The position numbers were made by a program, and so were the translations under genes. A DNA stretch of 16,749 nucleotides. Origin: JBBDWJ01 sp040902925. GTDB taxonomy: Bacteria; Acidobacteriota; Terriglobia; Bryobacterales; UBA6623. The number at the start of each line of letters is the position of its first letter. Positions within the stretch are counted from its first letter, which is position 1. Below are positions 1 to 8,394 of the stretch, one piece after another. A model generated the notes under the pieces. The model had not been told where the DNA came from. It worked only from the letters and a program-made list of their open reading frames with translations, and made no database searches. Location: the NCBI GenBank assembly GCA_040902925.1, contig JBBDWJ010000255.1:1-16749 (forward strand), in the 5' to 3' direction.

Positions 1-139
1 CTACGTGATCGGGTTTTCGTTTCCGGTGGTGCCGCAGGGCAAGGCGAGGATTCGGGCGCAGGTTTCAGCCGCCCACAGCCGCGAAGACCTGGAGTTCGCG
101 GTCGAGCAATTCGCCGCGGTCAAAGCAGAGTTGGGTTAA
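1..139 (+). CDS. kbl: Glycine C-acetyltransferase (2-amino-3-ketobutyrate CoA ligase), C-terminal end only
   Basis: This is the 3' end of a gene that begins before the window. Reading from base 2 gives 45 codons and a TAA stop at 137-139. The peptide contains GFSFPVVPQGKARIRAQ followed by SAAHSREDLEFAVE, which matches the conserved C-terminus of the PLP-dependent alpha-oxoamine synthase family. Escherichia coli Kbl has the corresponding GFFYPVVPKGQARIR and SAAHTPEQ segments. Kbl cleaves 2-amino-3-ketobutyrate with CoA into glycine and acetyl-CoA, the second step of threonine degradation, in the cytoplasm. Related enzymes such as 8-amino-7-oxononanoate synthase share the fold, but the PVVP-x-G-x-A-R-I-R form fits Kbl best. 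The active-site lysine lies outside the window. The gene converges on msrA. Confidence 0.85.
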   Translation, partial: YVIGFSFPVVPQGKARIRAQVSAAHSREDLEFAVEQFAAVKAELG

Positions 140-216
140 GCAATCCTGATCCCGCACTTCCATCGGTTCACGGAGCGTAGCTGGTGTGGAGCTTTAGCGA
201 TCGCGCGGGCGATCCA

Positions 217-238
217 GCACAGGCAAGATTGCCTGTGC
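217..238. repeat. Short perfect palindrome between convergent genes
   Basis: Two perfect 10-base arms, GCACAGGCAA (217-226) and TTGCCTGTGC (229-238), are separated by two bases. There is no T-run on either side, so this is not a standard intrinsic terminator, although it lies between the convergent kbl and msrA genes and could still hinder read-through in both directions. The short, perfect, intergenic form suggests a dispersed palindromic repeat of the genome. Only one copy is seen in this window, so that is an inference. Confidence 0.55.
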
Positions 239-262
239 CACCGAGAGGCCACTCCGTCGACC

Positions 263-296
263 GCGGCGGCGCCAGAGTCATGGCCTTTGCCGCCGC
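263..296. repeat. GC-rich inverted repeat downstream of msrA
   Basis: Arms GCGGCGGC (263-270) and GCCGCCGC (289-296) can pair over 8 bp around an 18-base loop, 15 bases beyond the msrA stop. No T-tract follows on either strand. It may act as a weak 3'-end structure for msrA, or it may be chance in GC-rich DNA. Confidence 0.3.
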
Positions 297-310
297 AGAT
301 GCCGCGATGA

Positions 311-976
311 TCACTTGACCAGTTCCGGAAACGTTTTGTCGAGCTTTTTCAACTTCGGCAGGGCGTTGACAACCACATAGGGGTGGCTGGGGTGACGCTT
401 CACGAAATTCTGGTGATACGCCTCGGCTTCGTAGAAATGCTCGAGCCTGGCCACCTCGGTCACGATCGGATCGGAAAAAACCTTAGCGTCCGCGAGCTGC
501 TTGATGTAAGTTTTCGCGACGCGCTCTTGCTCGGCGTCAACCCAGAAAATCGCCGAACGGTACTGCCGTCCCCAATCCGGTCCTTGGCGATTGAGTTGGG
601 TCGGGTCATGGGCAACGCCAAAGAAGACTTTCAGGATTTGTCCGTAAGTGATCTGTTTCGGATCGAAGACGATCTGGATCGATTCGGTGTGATCGGTCTT
701 TCCCGCCGCCACCATGTCGTAGCGGGCGTCCCCGGCCTTGCCGCCGGCGTATCCCGAGGTTACGCTTTGCACGCCCTTGAGTTGTTCGAGGACGGCCTCG
801 GTACACCAGAAACAGCCTCCGGCCAGCACCGCCGTTTGTGTGCCGGTGTTCGCGGCTGGTGGAATATCGACGGAAGGATCAGGAATCGCGGCGGCGACCG
901 ACGCAACCGGATAAACCGCTATCACAACAGCCGCCATGACGGCGACCAGCGCCGCAACCAGAATCTTTCCACGCAT
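311..976 (-). CDS. msrA: Peptide methionine-S-sulfoxide reductase MsrA, exported form
   Basis: MsrA reduces the S epimer of methionine sulfoxide in proteins back to methionine. The catalytic motif GCFWCTEA is at residues 54-61, with Cys55 as the expected nucleophile. Other family signatures are GYAGG (75-79), DHTESIQIVFDP (95-106), AHDPTQLNRQGPDWGRQYRS (122-141) and EAYHQNF (185-191). Residues 1-30 form a basic start plus a hydrophobic segment ending in VASVAAA, which reads as a signal peptide or membrane anchor and explains the length of 221 residues. The enzyme probably acts in the periplasm. The only cysteines are 55 and 58, so the usual C-terminal resolving cysteine is absent and Cys58 or an external thiol would have to resolve the intermediate. 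The ATG at 974-976 has an AGAGGAG-type ribosome site about 8 bases upstream. The gene lies 74 bases downstream of a same-strand TPR gene and may be co-transcribed with it. No MsrB domain or gene is seen. Confidence 0.95.
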   Translation of the reverse strand: MRGKILVAALVAVMAAVVIAVYPVASVAAAIPDPSVDIPPAANTGTQTAVLAGGCFWCTEAVLEQLKGVQSVTSGYAGGKAGDARYDMVAAGKTDHTESIQIVFDPKQITYGQILKVFFGVAHDPTQLNRQGPDWGRQYRSAIFWVDAEQERVAKTYIKQLADAKVFSDPIVTEVARLEHFYEAEAYHQNFVKRHPSHPYVVVNALPKLKKLDKTFPELVK

Positions 977-1050
977 GTTCTTGCTCCTCTGCTAGTAAGT
1001 TCGCCGCAGCCGGAAATAGGTTACGCCGGCGGCAATCTCCGCGCAAGCGG

Positions 1051-2229
1051 CTAGGGCGCAGCCTCCCCGTCGATCTCTTGTCTCGTCACAGCGTCCGGCG
1101 AAAGCGCCTGCAGCAGATTCTTCTCCTGGCTTGATTTTTCACTGCGCAACCGCTGGAACTCGGCGAGCGCCTTCTTTTGTTCGGCGGCGTTGCCAAGCGC
1201 GCGGTGAACTTGCGCCAGCCGATAATAACCGACTTCGTTGGCGGGATTCAGCGCGACAGCCTTTTCGAGCTGCGGCAAAGCCAGGCCGTGCTTGCCCTGT
1301 GCGATCAGCACGCCCGCAAGGCCGAGTTGAGCTTCCTCGAAATCCGGGTAGCTCTTCAGCGCCTGCTCGAACAATTTCTGAGCCTCGCCGTGCCGCGCCG
1401 ACTTGCGGTGAATCTCTCCCAGCTCATACGCTGCGTTGGCGTTGGTGGAGTCGACCGCGAGTTCTCCTTCGAACTCCTTCGCCGCCGCGGCCGCATTGGC
1501 GTCGCGTGAGCCCGCCAGAAGCGCCCGCCCGATACGATAGTGAATCCCCGGGCGGCCAGGGTCAAGCGCCAGCACCTCGCGATATTCCTGGATCGCCAAC
1601 TCGTAGCTCCCCTGGCTCTCGAAGGCTTCTCCCGCGGCCTGGCGCCGCCACACCGAAGCGGGCGCCACATCGGAAAGCTTTTGCAGCGTCAGGTATGAGA
1701 AATTCGCGTACAGCTTACTGGCGTGATAGAGAATCTCGGGATCATCGGGGTAAAGCTGCATCAATTGGAGCGCCACCTCGACGGCTTCGCGGTCGCGCGC
1801 GAGGCCCGTGTACGCGCGTTGCAGTTGGAGGCCGCTCATACGCCTCAGCGCGGCATCGGCGGATTGCTTAAACCCGTTCTCGAGGCCGGGCAGAGCCTCT
1901 GCGTAGCGCCCGAGCTCGGACAACGACATCGCCAGCAGGATCTCGACATTCGGCAAGCCTGGTTTCAGCTTGATTGCCTGTTGCAGCGTCGCCGCGGCTT
2001 CGCTGAGCTTGCCCTGCTGATAGTAAGCGAAGCCCAGCGAGGCATGGACCTCCGCAATTCCCGGACTGGACTCGATCAGCTTCGCGTAAGCCGCTTCGGC
2101 CTCGGGGTAGCGCCCCTCCGCCAGCGCCTTGTTGCCCTGCTCGAAATAGTGCTGCAGCGCGGCAGGGTCGGGCTGCTGAGCCGCCATCAACGAAGCCAAC
2201 AAAATAAGAAGTACGAGCGCGCGCGGCAC
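1051..2229 (-). CDS. Secreted tetratricopeptide-repeat protein
   Basis: This is a 392-residue protein with an N-terminal signal peptide (MPRALVLLILLASLMAAQQ) followed almost entirely by TPR-like helical pairs. The clearest repeats are at about residues 25-90 (FEQGNKALAEGRYPEAEAAY; ASLGFAYYQQGKLSEAAATL) and 195-350 (AIQEYREVLALDP; AAYELGEIHRKSARHGEAQKL; AQLGLAGVLIAQGKHGLALPQL). TPR arrays bind partner proteins. No catalytic domain is visible, so the partner and role are unknown. The start is GTG (2227-2229). An in-frame TGA lies only 10 codons upstream (2260-2262) with no other start between, and the next in-frame ATG (codon 15) would destroy the signal peptide. A GGAGG lies 13 bases before the GTG and a weaker GGAAAG only 4 bases before it. 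It sits between an Oar-like receptor gene, from which a terminator separates it, and msrA. Confidence 0.85.
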   Translation of the reverse strand: MPRALVLLILLASLMAAQQPDPAALQHYFEQGNKALAEGRYPEAEAAYAKLIESSPGIAEVHASLGFAYYQQGKLSEAAATLQQAIKLKPGLPNVEILLAMSLSELGRYAEALPGLENGFKQSADAALRRMSGLQLQRAYTGLARDREAVEVALQLMQLYPDDPEILYHASKLYANFSYLTLQKLSDVAPASVWRRQAAGEAFESQGSYELAIQEYREVLALDPGRPGIHYRIGRALLAGSRDANAAAAAKEFEGELAVDSTNANAAYELGEIHRKSARHGEAQKLFEQALKSYPDFEEAQLGLAGVLIAQGKHGLALPQLEKAVALNPANEVGYYRLAQVHRALGNAAEQKKALAEFQRLRSEKSSQEKNLLQALSPDAVTRQEIDGEAAP

Positions 2230-2390
2230 GATCTTTCCGCGTCCTCCGTAATAACCATCTCACTTCGAACCCGCACGCGGCAAGCTTTACGCTCTTGTCT
2301 CCGGCAGCGCGACAGGCAGAACGTCCCGGAAGAACAAAAACGCGGCCGCCCAAAGGGAATCAACCGGTGGGAGATGCGGAAGGAGATAAC

Positions 2391-2431
2391 AAAAAACGGG
2401 CCCGCCGAATCGCAGTGATCCGGCGGACCCG
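2391..2431 (-). terminator. Intrinsic terminator of the reverse-strand Oar-like receptor gene
   Basis: On the minus strand an 11-bp GC-rich stem (arms 2431-2421 and 2407-2397, one G-U wobble) encloses a 13-base loop and is followed by six U residues (2396-2391). It begins about 30 bases after the receptor stop codon. It should end the receptor transcript before the TPR gene, so the TPR and msrA genes probably use a separate promoter or read-through. Confidence 0.9.
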
Positions 2432-2433
2432 TT

Positions 2434-2460
2434 GAGTAGGTTGAGTAGTGTGAGTAGGTT
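2434..2460. repeat. Three 9-base tandem repeats between receptor stop codon and terminator
   Basis: The unit GAGTAGGTT occurs at 2434-2442 and 2452-2460, with the variant GAGTAGTGT at 2443-2451. The array fills the gap between the receptor stop codon and its terminator stem. It is short and probably arose by slippage; no function is apparent. Confidence 0.6.
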
Positions 2461-2462
2461 GT

Positions 2463-5400
2463 TTACCAGACGATCTTCAAACCGAGCTGGTTGATACGCG
2501 CCGGCCTGGTCCCAAGCACCCGGCCGAACCGGTTATCGGAAACGTTTCGATTGGGTGTGCTCCACTGCGTATGGTTAAACGCGTTGAAGGACTCCAGGCG
2601 AAGCTGGAAGCCTATACTTTCCGTGATCTGGAAGTTCTTGAACAGGCCGGTATCCCAGTTATTGATTCCGGGAGCGTCCAGAATTCCACGGCCCGAGTTG
2701 CCGAGGAAGCCTGCCGCCGGTTGCACGAACGCGCTGGTGTCGAACCATTCGTCAATCGTGCGATTGAAGCCGCTCTGGTCGATGCTGCCGACGACGTCCG
2801 CGCGATTGGTGCCGGAAGTGTCGTTGAGGCCGCCGACATCGGCGCCCGTGATCGTCATCGGGAAGCCGGCCTGGAAGGTAACGATGCCGTTAACCTGCCA
2901 GCCGCCGAGGATGGCATTCACAACCCCAGGAGAGTCCGACAGGAAACGCTTGCCGCGCCCAAAGGGCAGATCGTAAACGAAGCTGCCCACCAGGCGGTGG
3001 TCGACGTTGAACTCCGAACGGCCGCGATCGCGCCTGACGTCGTGGTTGTCGAGGAATCCCTGCCAGCCGGCCACGTCGTTGCCGACGCCGGCGGCTGCCG
3101 ATTTGCTGTCGATGCTCCTCGCCCAGGTATAGACCGTCGTGAAGATCATCGAGCCCGTGCGGCGCTCGAGCTTGAAGTTCAGGGCGTGGTAGCTCGCATT
3201 CCCCGACCAATCGCTATCGATATAGGTGCCAAAGTTGGGATGCGGCCTTCTCGCGAGCACGGGGCAATCGCCCACCGTCGGCGTCGCCGCGCAAAGAGCC
3301 GGGTTGGAGGGTTTGAGCGCCTGGGCGTTGTTGCGGCTAATAAACAGATGGGTCCCTTTGGACCCGTTGTAGTTGAGTTCGACCGTGGTGTCGTGGTTCA
3401 GCGCGCGCTGAACTCCCAACGTCCACTGCTGTACGTAGGGGTTGCGAGGCTCAGGCGACATGCTGACGGCCAGGAATGAATTCGCCGCCGGCGTCGCGGC
3501 GCCCAAATTCGCGAAGTTCGGGAACATGCTGTCCGTCGTGATCGGATTGGCCTGTCCCAGGGTCTGCAGATAGTTGCCGCGGCTCACATAGGGATAGATG
3601 TCGGAGGCGCCGTCGATCTCACGCCCCTCGGCGGAGTCGAAGAACACGCCATAGCCGCCGCGCAGTACGGTCTTTCCATCGTTGAACGGACGGAAAGCGA
3701 AACCGAAGCGCGGCGCCAGCACCCTGCGCGAGGCATTGCGCGGGTTCGGGCGATCCGCAAACCGGTAATAGCTCTGGTCGCCGACGATGCCTCCATCCAC
3801 CAGCTTCTGATCCGCGACCAGCAGACCACCCCTCGGGTTGGAGAGGTCGCGCCACCCCATGCGGTCATTGGTTTCGTTGGGAACGGTTCGGAAGTCATAT
3901 CGAACGCCCAAGTTCAGAGTCAGCCGCGAGGTGAGCTTCCAGTCATCCTGGATGTAGGGCGCCAGGTACCAGAAATTGAAGTCGCGCGGGTTGCCTGATC
4001 GATCGCCGACGCTGAAGCCCGCCGGCTGGAATACGCTGGCTCCGGAGAAATAGCCGAGCAGCAGGTCCGCCACCGCATGGTCGCGATTCTGGTTGCCCGT
4101 GAAGAAACCGCTGAAGGTGAACTGGCCGAGAAAGTCATTCGCCAGGTCGCGCTGCAGCGACCACTGCCGGAAGTTCGCGCCAAAACTGAAAGTGTGGCCG
4201 CCGCGAATCCATGTGGTGCCATTGGAGATGTCCCACATCGGCTGGTTGCTCGCCTGGTAGTCGTTGACTGCGCTGCCGCCGCCGGAGAGTCCCGCCCCGG
4301 CTCCGCCGAAGCCAACCGCGGGGTAGGAGCGCTGATCGTCTTCCAGGTTGGTAAACACGCCCGTCAGCCCGAGCGGGTCGATATCCGCCTGATCCGCGGT
4401 TGCGCCGTGCTGGTTGGCCGTCGCCTCGATATATCCAAAACGGAATTGGTTCACGAGGTTGGTGCCGATCGGCGCCGAATGAGAAACCTGCCAGTTGCGC
4501 GTTTCCTGCACGAAGAAAACGTCCCCCAGCTCGGTGGTGTTGCCGAGCGTGATGGCCGTGTAGTCGGTACTGGTTAGCCGGCCGAAGATCGTGCCGTACT
4601 TACCCAACTGCTGATCGACCCGCACGGTGTATTGATCCGTCTCGGTCGGGATCGACCTCAACCGGATATAGTTACCCTGCGACAGGTTGGCGTTCGGAGC
4701 CGGGATGAATTTGGCCACCGCCAGATTCGCCAGCCTCGAGTTGCGGGTTTGGGGCACAACGTTGTTGGGAAAGGGGTCGCCGGTGACCGGGTCCAGAATC
4801 GTGGACGTGAAGCGGCCCGCCAGTTGGTCGGTCGTGGGCACGTTCATGAAGGTCTGTGACCCTTGGCTGGTTCGCCGGCCTTCGTAGTTCACCAGCCAGA
4901 AGGTCCTGTTGCGTCCGTCGTAACCCGGAACGACCACCGGCCCTCCAGCGACAAATCCGTACTGATTCTGGCGCAGCTTGTTCTTCTTGTTGCCGGCGAG
5001 ATTATTGAAGTAGGCATTGGCGTCCAGAGCGTCGTTGCGGCCGAACCAGAACACCGAACCGTGAAGCTCGTTGGTGCCTGTCTTACTGACGATGTTGACC
5101 TGGTTGGCGCTGAAGCCGTATTCCGCCGAGTAGGTCGCGGTCTGCTCCTTGAATTCCTGAATGGCGTCCACCGACAAAATCGCGGCCGGGGTGCCCAGCG
5201 CGGTATCGGTGTTCGAAGTTCCGTCGAGCAGGTAGTTGTTGGAGGTCGGCCGCGCCCCGTTGATGCTGATGGCGTTGCCGGCGTCGCGCCGCATGCCGCC
5301 CTGCTCGCCGGTGGTTTCCACGGCGCCGTTACCGAGGAACAGCAACTGCAGGAAGTTCCGCCCGTTGAGCGGAAGCTGTGTTACCTGGCGTTGGCTTACG

Positions 5401-5810
5401 ATCTGGCCCACCGCCGCGGATTCGGTGTCGATGGCGGCCGCGGACGCCTGCACCTCAATGGTTTCGGTGACCTCGCCGACGGCCAGCACCAGGTCGATTC
5501 GCAGAATCTGCGCCACATTGAGGCGGACATCGGTTTGGCGGGCGATGCTGAAACCAGGGCTCTCGGCGGCGACCGAGTACACGCCGACCGGCAACGCCGG
5601 GAACGTATAGTCTCCGCTGGAGTTGGTGTTGGTCTCGCGGGTAACGCCCGTGAGCTGGTTCGTAGCCGTAGCCTTGGCGCCTGGGATCACGGCGTTGGTG
5701 GAATCCCGAACGGTGCCGGTAATCTGCGCGTTGGCGGACTGCGCCATAGCGGTATCTGCCGCGCTGAAAAGCACGGCGAGCACACAGAGAAACAACGCTA
5801 CCTTTCTCAA
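2463..5810 (-). CDS. Oar-like TonB-dependent outer-membrane receptor with carboxypeptidase-regulatory domain
   Basis: This is a 1,115-residue outer-membrane protein. A signal peptide with likely cleavage after AMA (residue 23) is followed by a carboxypeptidase-regulatory-like beta-sandwich at about 27-110 (ITGTVRDSTNAVIPGAKAT; SSGDYTFPALPVGVYSV). A TonB-type plug at about 120-245 carries QLPLNGRNF (145-153) and YLLDGTSN (193-200). The rest is the predicted barrel, ending in the aromatic-terminated GLKIVW as expected for BAM-dependent insertion. Such receptors are abundant in Acidobacteria and are usually annotated as TonB-dependent receptors or Oar-like proteins. The substrate is unknown; oligosaccharides or peptides are common guesses. 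No clear TonB box was identified. The start is a TTG (5808-5810), chosen because AAGGAGGT lies 5 bases upstream and the reading frame opens straight into a signal peptide. Its terminator is at 2391-2431. The forward TPR gene starting at 6439 is divergent to it. Confidence 0.9.
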   Translation of the reverse strand: MRKVALFLCVLAVLFSAADTAMAQSANAQITGTVRDSTNAVIPGAKATATNQLTGVTRETNTNSSGDYTFPALPVGVYSVAAESPGFSIARQTDVRLNVAQILRIDLVLAVGEVTETIEVQASAAAIDTESAAVGQIVSQRQVTQLPLNGRNFLQLLFLGNGAVETTGEQGGMRRDAGNAISINGARPTSNNYLLDGTSNTDTALGTPAAILSVDAIQEFKEQTATYSAEYGFSANQVNIVSKTGTNELHGSVFWFGRNDALDANAYFNNLAGNKKNKLRQNQYGFVAGGPVVVPGYDGRNRTFWLVNYEGRRTSQGSQTFMNVPTTDQLAGRFTSTILDPVTGDPFPNNVVPQTRNSRLANLAVAKFIPAPNANLSQGNYIRLRSIPTETDQYTVRVDQQLGKYGTIFGRLTSTDYTAITLGNTTELGDVFFVQETRNWQVSHSAPIGTNLVNQFRFGYIEATANQHGATADQADIDPLGLTGVFTNLEDDQRSYPAVGFGGAGAGLSGGGSAVNDYQASNQPMWDISNGTTWIRGGHTFSFGANFRQWSLQRDLANDFLGQFTFSGFFTGNQNRDHAVADLLLGYFSGASVFQPAGFSVGDRSGNPRDFNFWYLAPYIQDDWKLTSRLTLNLGVRYDFRTVPNETNDRMGWRDLSNPRGGLLVADQKLVDGGIVGDQSYYRFADRPNPRNASRRVLAPRFGFAFRPFNDGKTVLRGGYGVFFDSAEGREIDGASDIYPYVSRGNYLQTLGQANPITTDSMFPNFANLGAATPAANSFLAVSMSPEPRNPYVQQWTLGVQRALNHDTTVELNYNGSKGTHLFISRNNAQALKPSNPALCAATPTVGDCPVLARRPHPNFGTYIDSDWSGNASYHALNFKLERRTGSMIFTTVYTWARSIDSKSAAAGVGNDVAGWQGFLDNHDVRRDRGRSEFNVDHRLVGSFVYDLPFGRGKRFLSDSPGVVNAILGGWQVNGIVTFQAGFPMTITGADVGGLNDTSGTNRADVVGSIDQSGFNRTIDEWFDTSAFVQPAAGFLGNSGRGILDAPGINNWDTGLFKNFQITESIGFQLRLESFNAFNHTQWSTPNRNVSDNRFGRVLGTRPARINQLGLKIVW

Positions 5811-5815
5811 AGTAG

Positions 5816-5823
5816 ACCTCCTT
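5816..5823 (-). promoter_or_regulatory. Strong Shine-Dalgarno that fixes a TTG start
   Basis: On the minus strand AAGGAGGT lies 5 bases before the TTG at 5810-5808. It is a near-complete anti-16S match, which supports the rare TTG codon as the true start of the receptor. Confidence 0.8.
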
Positions 5824-6135
5824 CAAAGCGAAACTGCCGCCGGGACCTGAAGCAGCCCCAGCAGTCCAAAATCGGATGCATGACGGTCGAATGAAGTACT
5901 GAGCGGCGCCGAAGCGAGACGGGCGACGCAAGCGAACAACCCCGGGCAGACACCGCCCCACGTGATGCTGTGGAATGCCTGCCACTGTCCTTGCGCCCGT
6001 CACCCAACCTCAACCGAGGCGGCTACAACTCGACCGCGGTGACCCCTCCATCGGACCACCAGTGGCCTGGTCACACTTTCGCTGCCAGGCGAGCGGGAAA
6101 GACGGACTGCAACCGTGGCGTAATCCTAGGCGTAT

Positions 6136-6164
6136 TTGTCAACGCCGTGGGAGTGTGTTAAGGT
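6136..6164 (+). promoter_or_regulatory. Possible sigma-70-type promoter upstream of the TPR regulator gene
   Basis: TTGTCA (6136-6141) matches the -35 consensus at 5 of 6 bases and is followed after exactly 17 bases by TAAGGT (6159-6164), a weak -10 with 3 of 6 matches. It would leave a leader of about 270 bases before the ATG at 6439. This is only a candidate. Confidence 0.25.
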
Positions 6165-6438
6165 GTGCAACGAGACTGCTAACCGTGACCAAGTCAATGG
6201 TTGCAGATAGTTAGGGCACCGCGGTCTTTTGGAAGCGCTTGCCGAACCCGGCGCCCTTTCAAGCAGCTCAAAGCGCGTGCCTAGCCGCGCCAACGCAGTC
6301 GGACGCTATCATCGCCGCAAACAAGGCGGAATCTCTGCATGGCGCGCTAAGAAGCACGCGGTATCAGTACGGAAGAGCGACCCCGAACCGTCGCGCCAGT
6401 CTCACATCACGGGTGACCGCTCGTCGCGGGGTGATCCG

Positions 6439-8394
6439 ATGGCTACGTTGGCCAGCAGCTCAAAGGTCGAGCAACGCCGCGATTTGCCGCACGGCGCCCT
6501 AGCCGGGGCAGAGTTGGAACGCATCCTCGCCAGCCGCCTGTTTTCCCGTTCCGACAAACTGCGCCGCTTTCTCGAGTTCAGCGTCCGCGAGTCGCTGGCG
6601 GGCAAACGCGACGAAATCAACGAATACCGCATCGGCGTCGAGGTCTATGACAGGCCGCCGGCCTACGACCCGCGCACCGACAGCATCGTCCGCGGCGAGG
6701 CGCGCAAGCTGCGCGCCAAACTCACCAAATATTACGAGACCGAAGGCGCCGGCAGCCCGCTCCGGATTCGCATTCCGAAGGGGGGCTACGCCGCGCTGTT
6801 CCAGACCGTGGACGAGCGCAAAGTCTGGAGCCCCGCCAGCCTGTGGCGCAGAACACCTCATGTGTTGCTGGGCCTGCTGCTCGTTCGCCTCTGCCTCAGC
6901 GGAGGCCTCTGGCTCGGCCGCGCGGTGGAACGGCCAGGCGCAGTGCCGGCGTTGGATGACCCGGCGATGCTGGCCGTGCGGCCCTTTCGCAGCCTCGGCG
7001 GCGGCCCCGAAATCCAGCGTTTCGGCGAAGGCGTTACGTATGCCGTTCTCGAAGGCTTGCTCGTCGAAACCGCATTGGGGCCGCTGAACTGGAGCATCGT
7101 CTCGTGGCCCCGGGATGGCACGCCGGAGGACTTGCCGGAATCCTCCCTCGGAAGACGGGCCGGCCTGGTCTTGGAGGGGCTGGTCGAAGTGCGCGGAGGC
7201 AATCCCCGCGTCATGGTTCACTTGATGCGCACCTCCGACGGCTCGGTCCTGTGGTCGTGGTCGCGGGACTATGCGGGGCAGGATCTCTCCGAAGCGCGCC
7301 TGGAGAGCGGAAAGGCGATCGTCAGCGGTATCCGTGAACGCATTCTTCAGGAACCGGGCGCGTCTCAACACACCGCATCTTTTCCCAAAGAAGGGGCCTA
7401 TCAGGCCTACCTCAAGGGCCTGTTTCAGTGGAAGCGGCGGACTTCGCAAAGCCTGCTCAGCAGTGTCGCGTACTTTCAGGAAGCCATCGAACGCGACCGC
7501 GATTTCGCGCGCGCCTACGCCGCCCTTGCCAACGCTTACGTCGTTTCCCCCGGCTACGGAGTCTATCCGCCATTGGATGTACTACCGGAGGCGCGCGAAG
7601 TAGCGGCGCGGGCGATCGAGCTGGACCCGAATCTGGCGGCCGGGCATATCGCGCGGGCCCACGTTGCCTCGGTGTTGGAATGGGACTGGGAGCTTGCCGG
7701 CAAGGAATTCGAGGAAGCCCTTCGCCTCGACCCCGGCTCCGCTTCGGCTCGCGACATCTATGCCATGGAGTACTTGATGCCCGCGGGCCTGCTGCCCGAA
7801 GCGGCGCACCAACTGAGAATGGCGACATCGCTGGATCCCTCCAACGCGGATTACTACGCCGATCTGGCCGATGTTCTGTTTTTCAACGGCCAATACGACG
7901 AAGCGGTCGAGACCTATAAGGAAGCCCTGGAATTCGACCCCGCGTACGCCGCCGGCCATCTCGGCCTGGGGCTGGCCCTGGCTCTGCGTGTCGACCTCGA
8001 ACAAGCCATTGAACAGCTCGAAGCGCAACGCGAGAGACTGGACTGGCACCCACAGTTTCACGGTGTCCTCGGCTATTGCTACGCGCTGCAGGGATCGCAA
8101 GAACAAGCCCAGCGTTCCATCGACCGGCTGCATGAGCTAGCGAAGAGCCGCTACATCTCGCCCTTTGAACACGCTTTGATTCACGCCGGTTTCGGCCATG
8201 CCGCCGAGACTCTCGACTACCTCGAACAAACCTTCGCCCTGCGCGCGAGCCGCACGCGCTGGCTGGGAATTCACCCCGCCCTGGCTCGCTTCCGCAATCA
8301 CCCGAGATACAAGAATCTTGTCGAAAAGGCCAGGCTGCCGTTGTTGCGGGAACTGGCCGAAGGCAACTTGCGCAAATACGCCTCGAACCTCTGA
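6439..8394 (+). CDS. Membrane-anchored TPR protein with acidobacterial N-terminal domain and TolB/FlgO-like domain
   Basis: This is a 651-residue protein in three parts. Residues about 20-120 (AGAELERILASRLFSRSDKL; EYRIGVEVYDRPPAYDPRTD; RIRIPKGGYAALF) form a cytoplasmic domain that I recognise from many acidobacterial TPR and adenylate-cyclase-like proteins, and whose end resembles an OmpR-type winged helix. A hydrophobic segment at about 141-160 (HVLLGLLLVRLCLSGGLWLG) is the likely single membrane span. Residues about 178-290 (AVRPFRSLGGGPEIQRFGEG) resemble the TolB N-terminal/FlgO fold, and about 317-640 are TPRs (e.g. FNGQYDEAVETYKEALEFDP). The layout suggests a membrane-bound sensor or regulator; no enzymatic site is seen. 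The ATG at 6439 is preferred to the TTG at 6229 because family homology begins just after it, although its ribosome site (GGGGTGA) is weak. It lies between two Oar-like receptor genes and may control one of them, which is inference. Confidence 0.85.
   Translation: MATLASSSKVEQRRDLPHGALAGAELERILASRLFSRSDKLRRFLEFSVRESLAGKRDEINEYRIGVEVYDRPPAYDPRTDSIVRGEARKLRAKLTKYYETEGAGSPLRIRIPKGGYAALFQTVDERKVWSPASLWRRTPHVLLGLLLVRLCLSGGLWLGRAVERPGAVPALDDPAMLAVRPFRSLGGGPEIQRFGEGVTYAVLEGLLVETALGPLNWSIVSWPRDGTPEDLPESSLGRRAGLVLEGLVEVRGGNPRVMVHLMRTSDGSVLWSWSRDYAGQDLSEARLESGKAIVSGIRERILQEPGASQHTASFPKEGAYQAYLKGLFQWKRRTSQSLLSSVAYFQEAIERDRDFARAYAALANAYVVSPGYGVYPPLDVLPEAREVAARAIELDPNLAAGHIARAHVASVLEWDWELAGKEFEEALRLDPGSASARDIYAMEYLMPAGLLPEAAHQLRMATSLDPSNADYYADLADVLFFNGQYDEAVETYKEALEFDPAYAAGHLGLGLALALRVDLEQAIEQLEAQRERLDWHPQFHGVLGYCYALQGSQEQAQRSIDRLHELAKSRYISPFEHALIHAGFGHAAETLDYLEQTFALRASRTRWLGIHPALARFRNHPRYKNLVEKARLPLLRELAEGNLRKYASNL

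Larger units (their letters stand above)
5811..6438. other. Divergent intergenic region, no gene seen
   Basis: This 628-bp gap separates the reverse receptor gene from the forward TPR gene. No reading frame in it resembles a known protein. It holds the receptor ribosome site (5816-5823), a 6-bp inverted repeat GCCTGG/CCAGGC (6065-6070 and 6085-6090), and a possible forward promoter at 6136-6164. The forward TPR reading frame can be extended back to a TTG at 6229, but those 70 codons have no domain-like sequence. Confidence 0.6.

Noticed and set aside
2434..2460. The three 9-base repeats as a CRISPR-like or regulatory array
   Set aside because: The units are contiguous, too short and only three in number, with no spacers.
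4863..5894. A 343-codon forward frame opposite the first receptor
   Set aside because: It is antisense to the signal, regulatory and plug domains of the receptor and has no domain-like sequence.
6229..6438. A 70-codon N-terminal extension of the forward TPR protein from a TTG
   Set aside because: The extension has no domain character and no ribosome site, while the family-like sequence begins just after the ATG at 6439.
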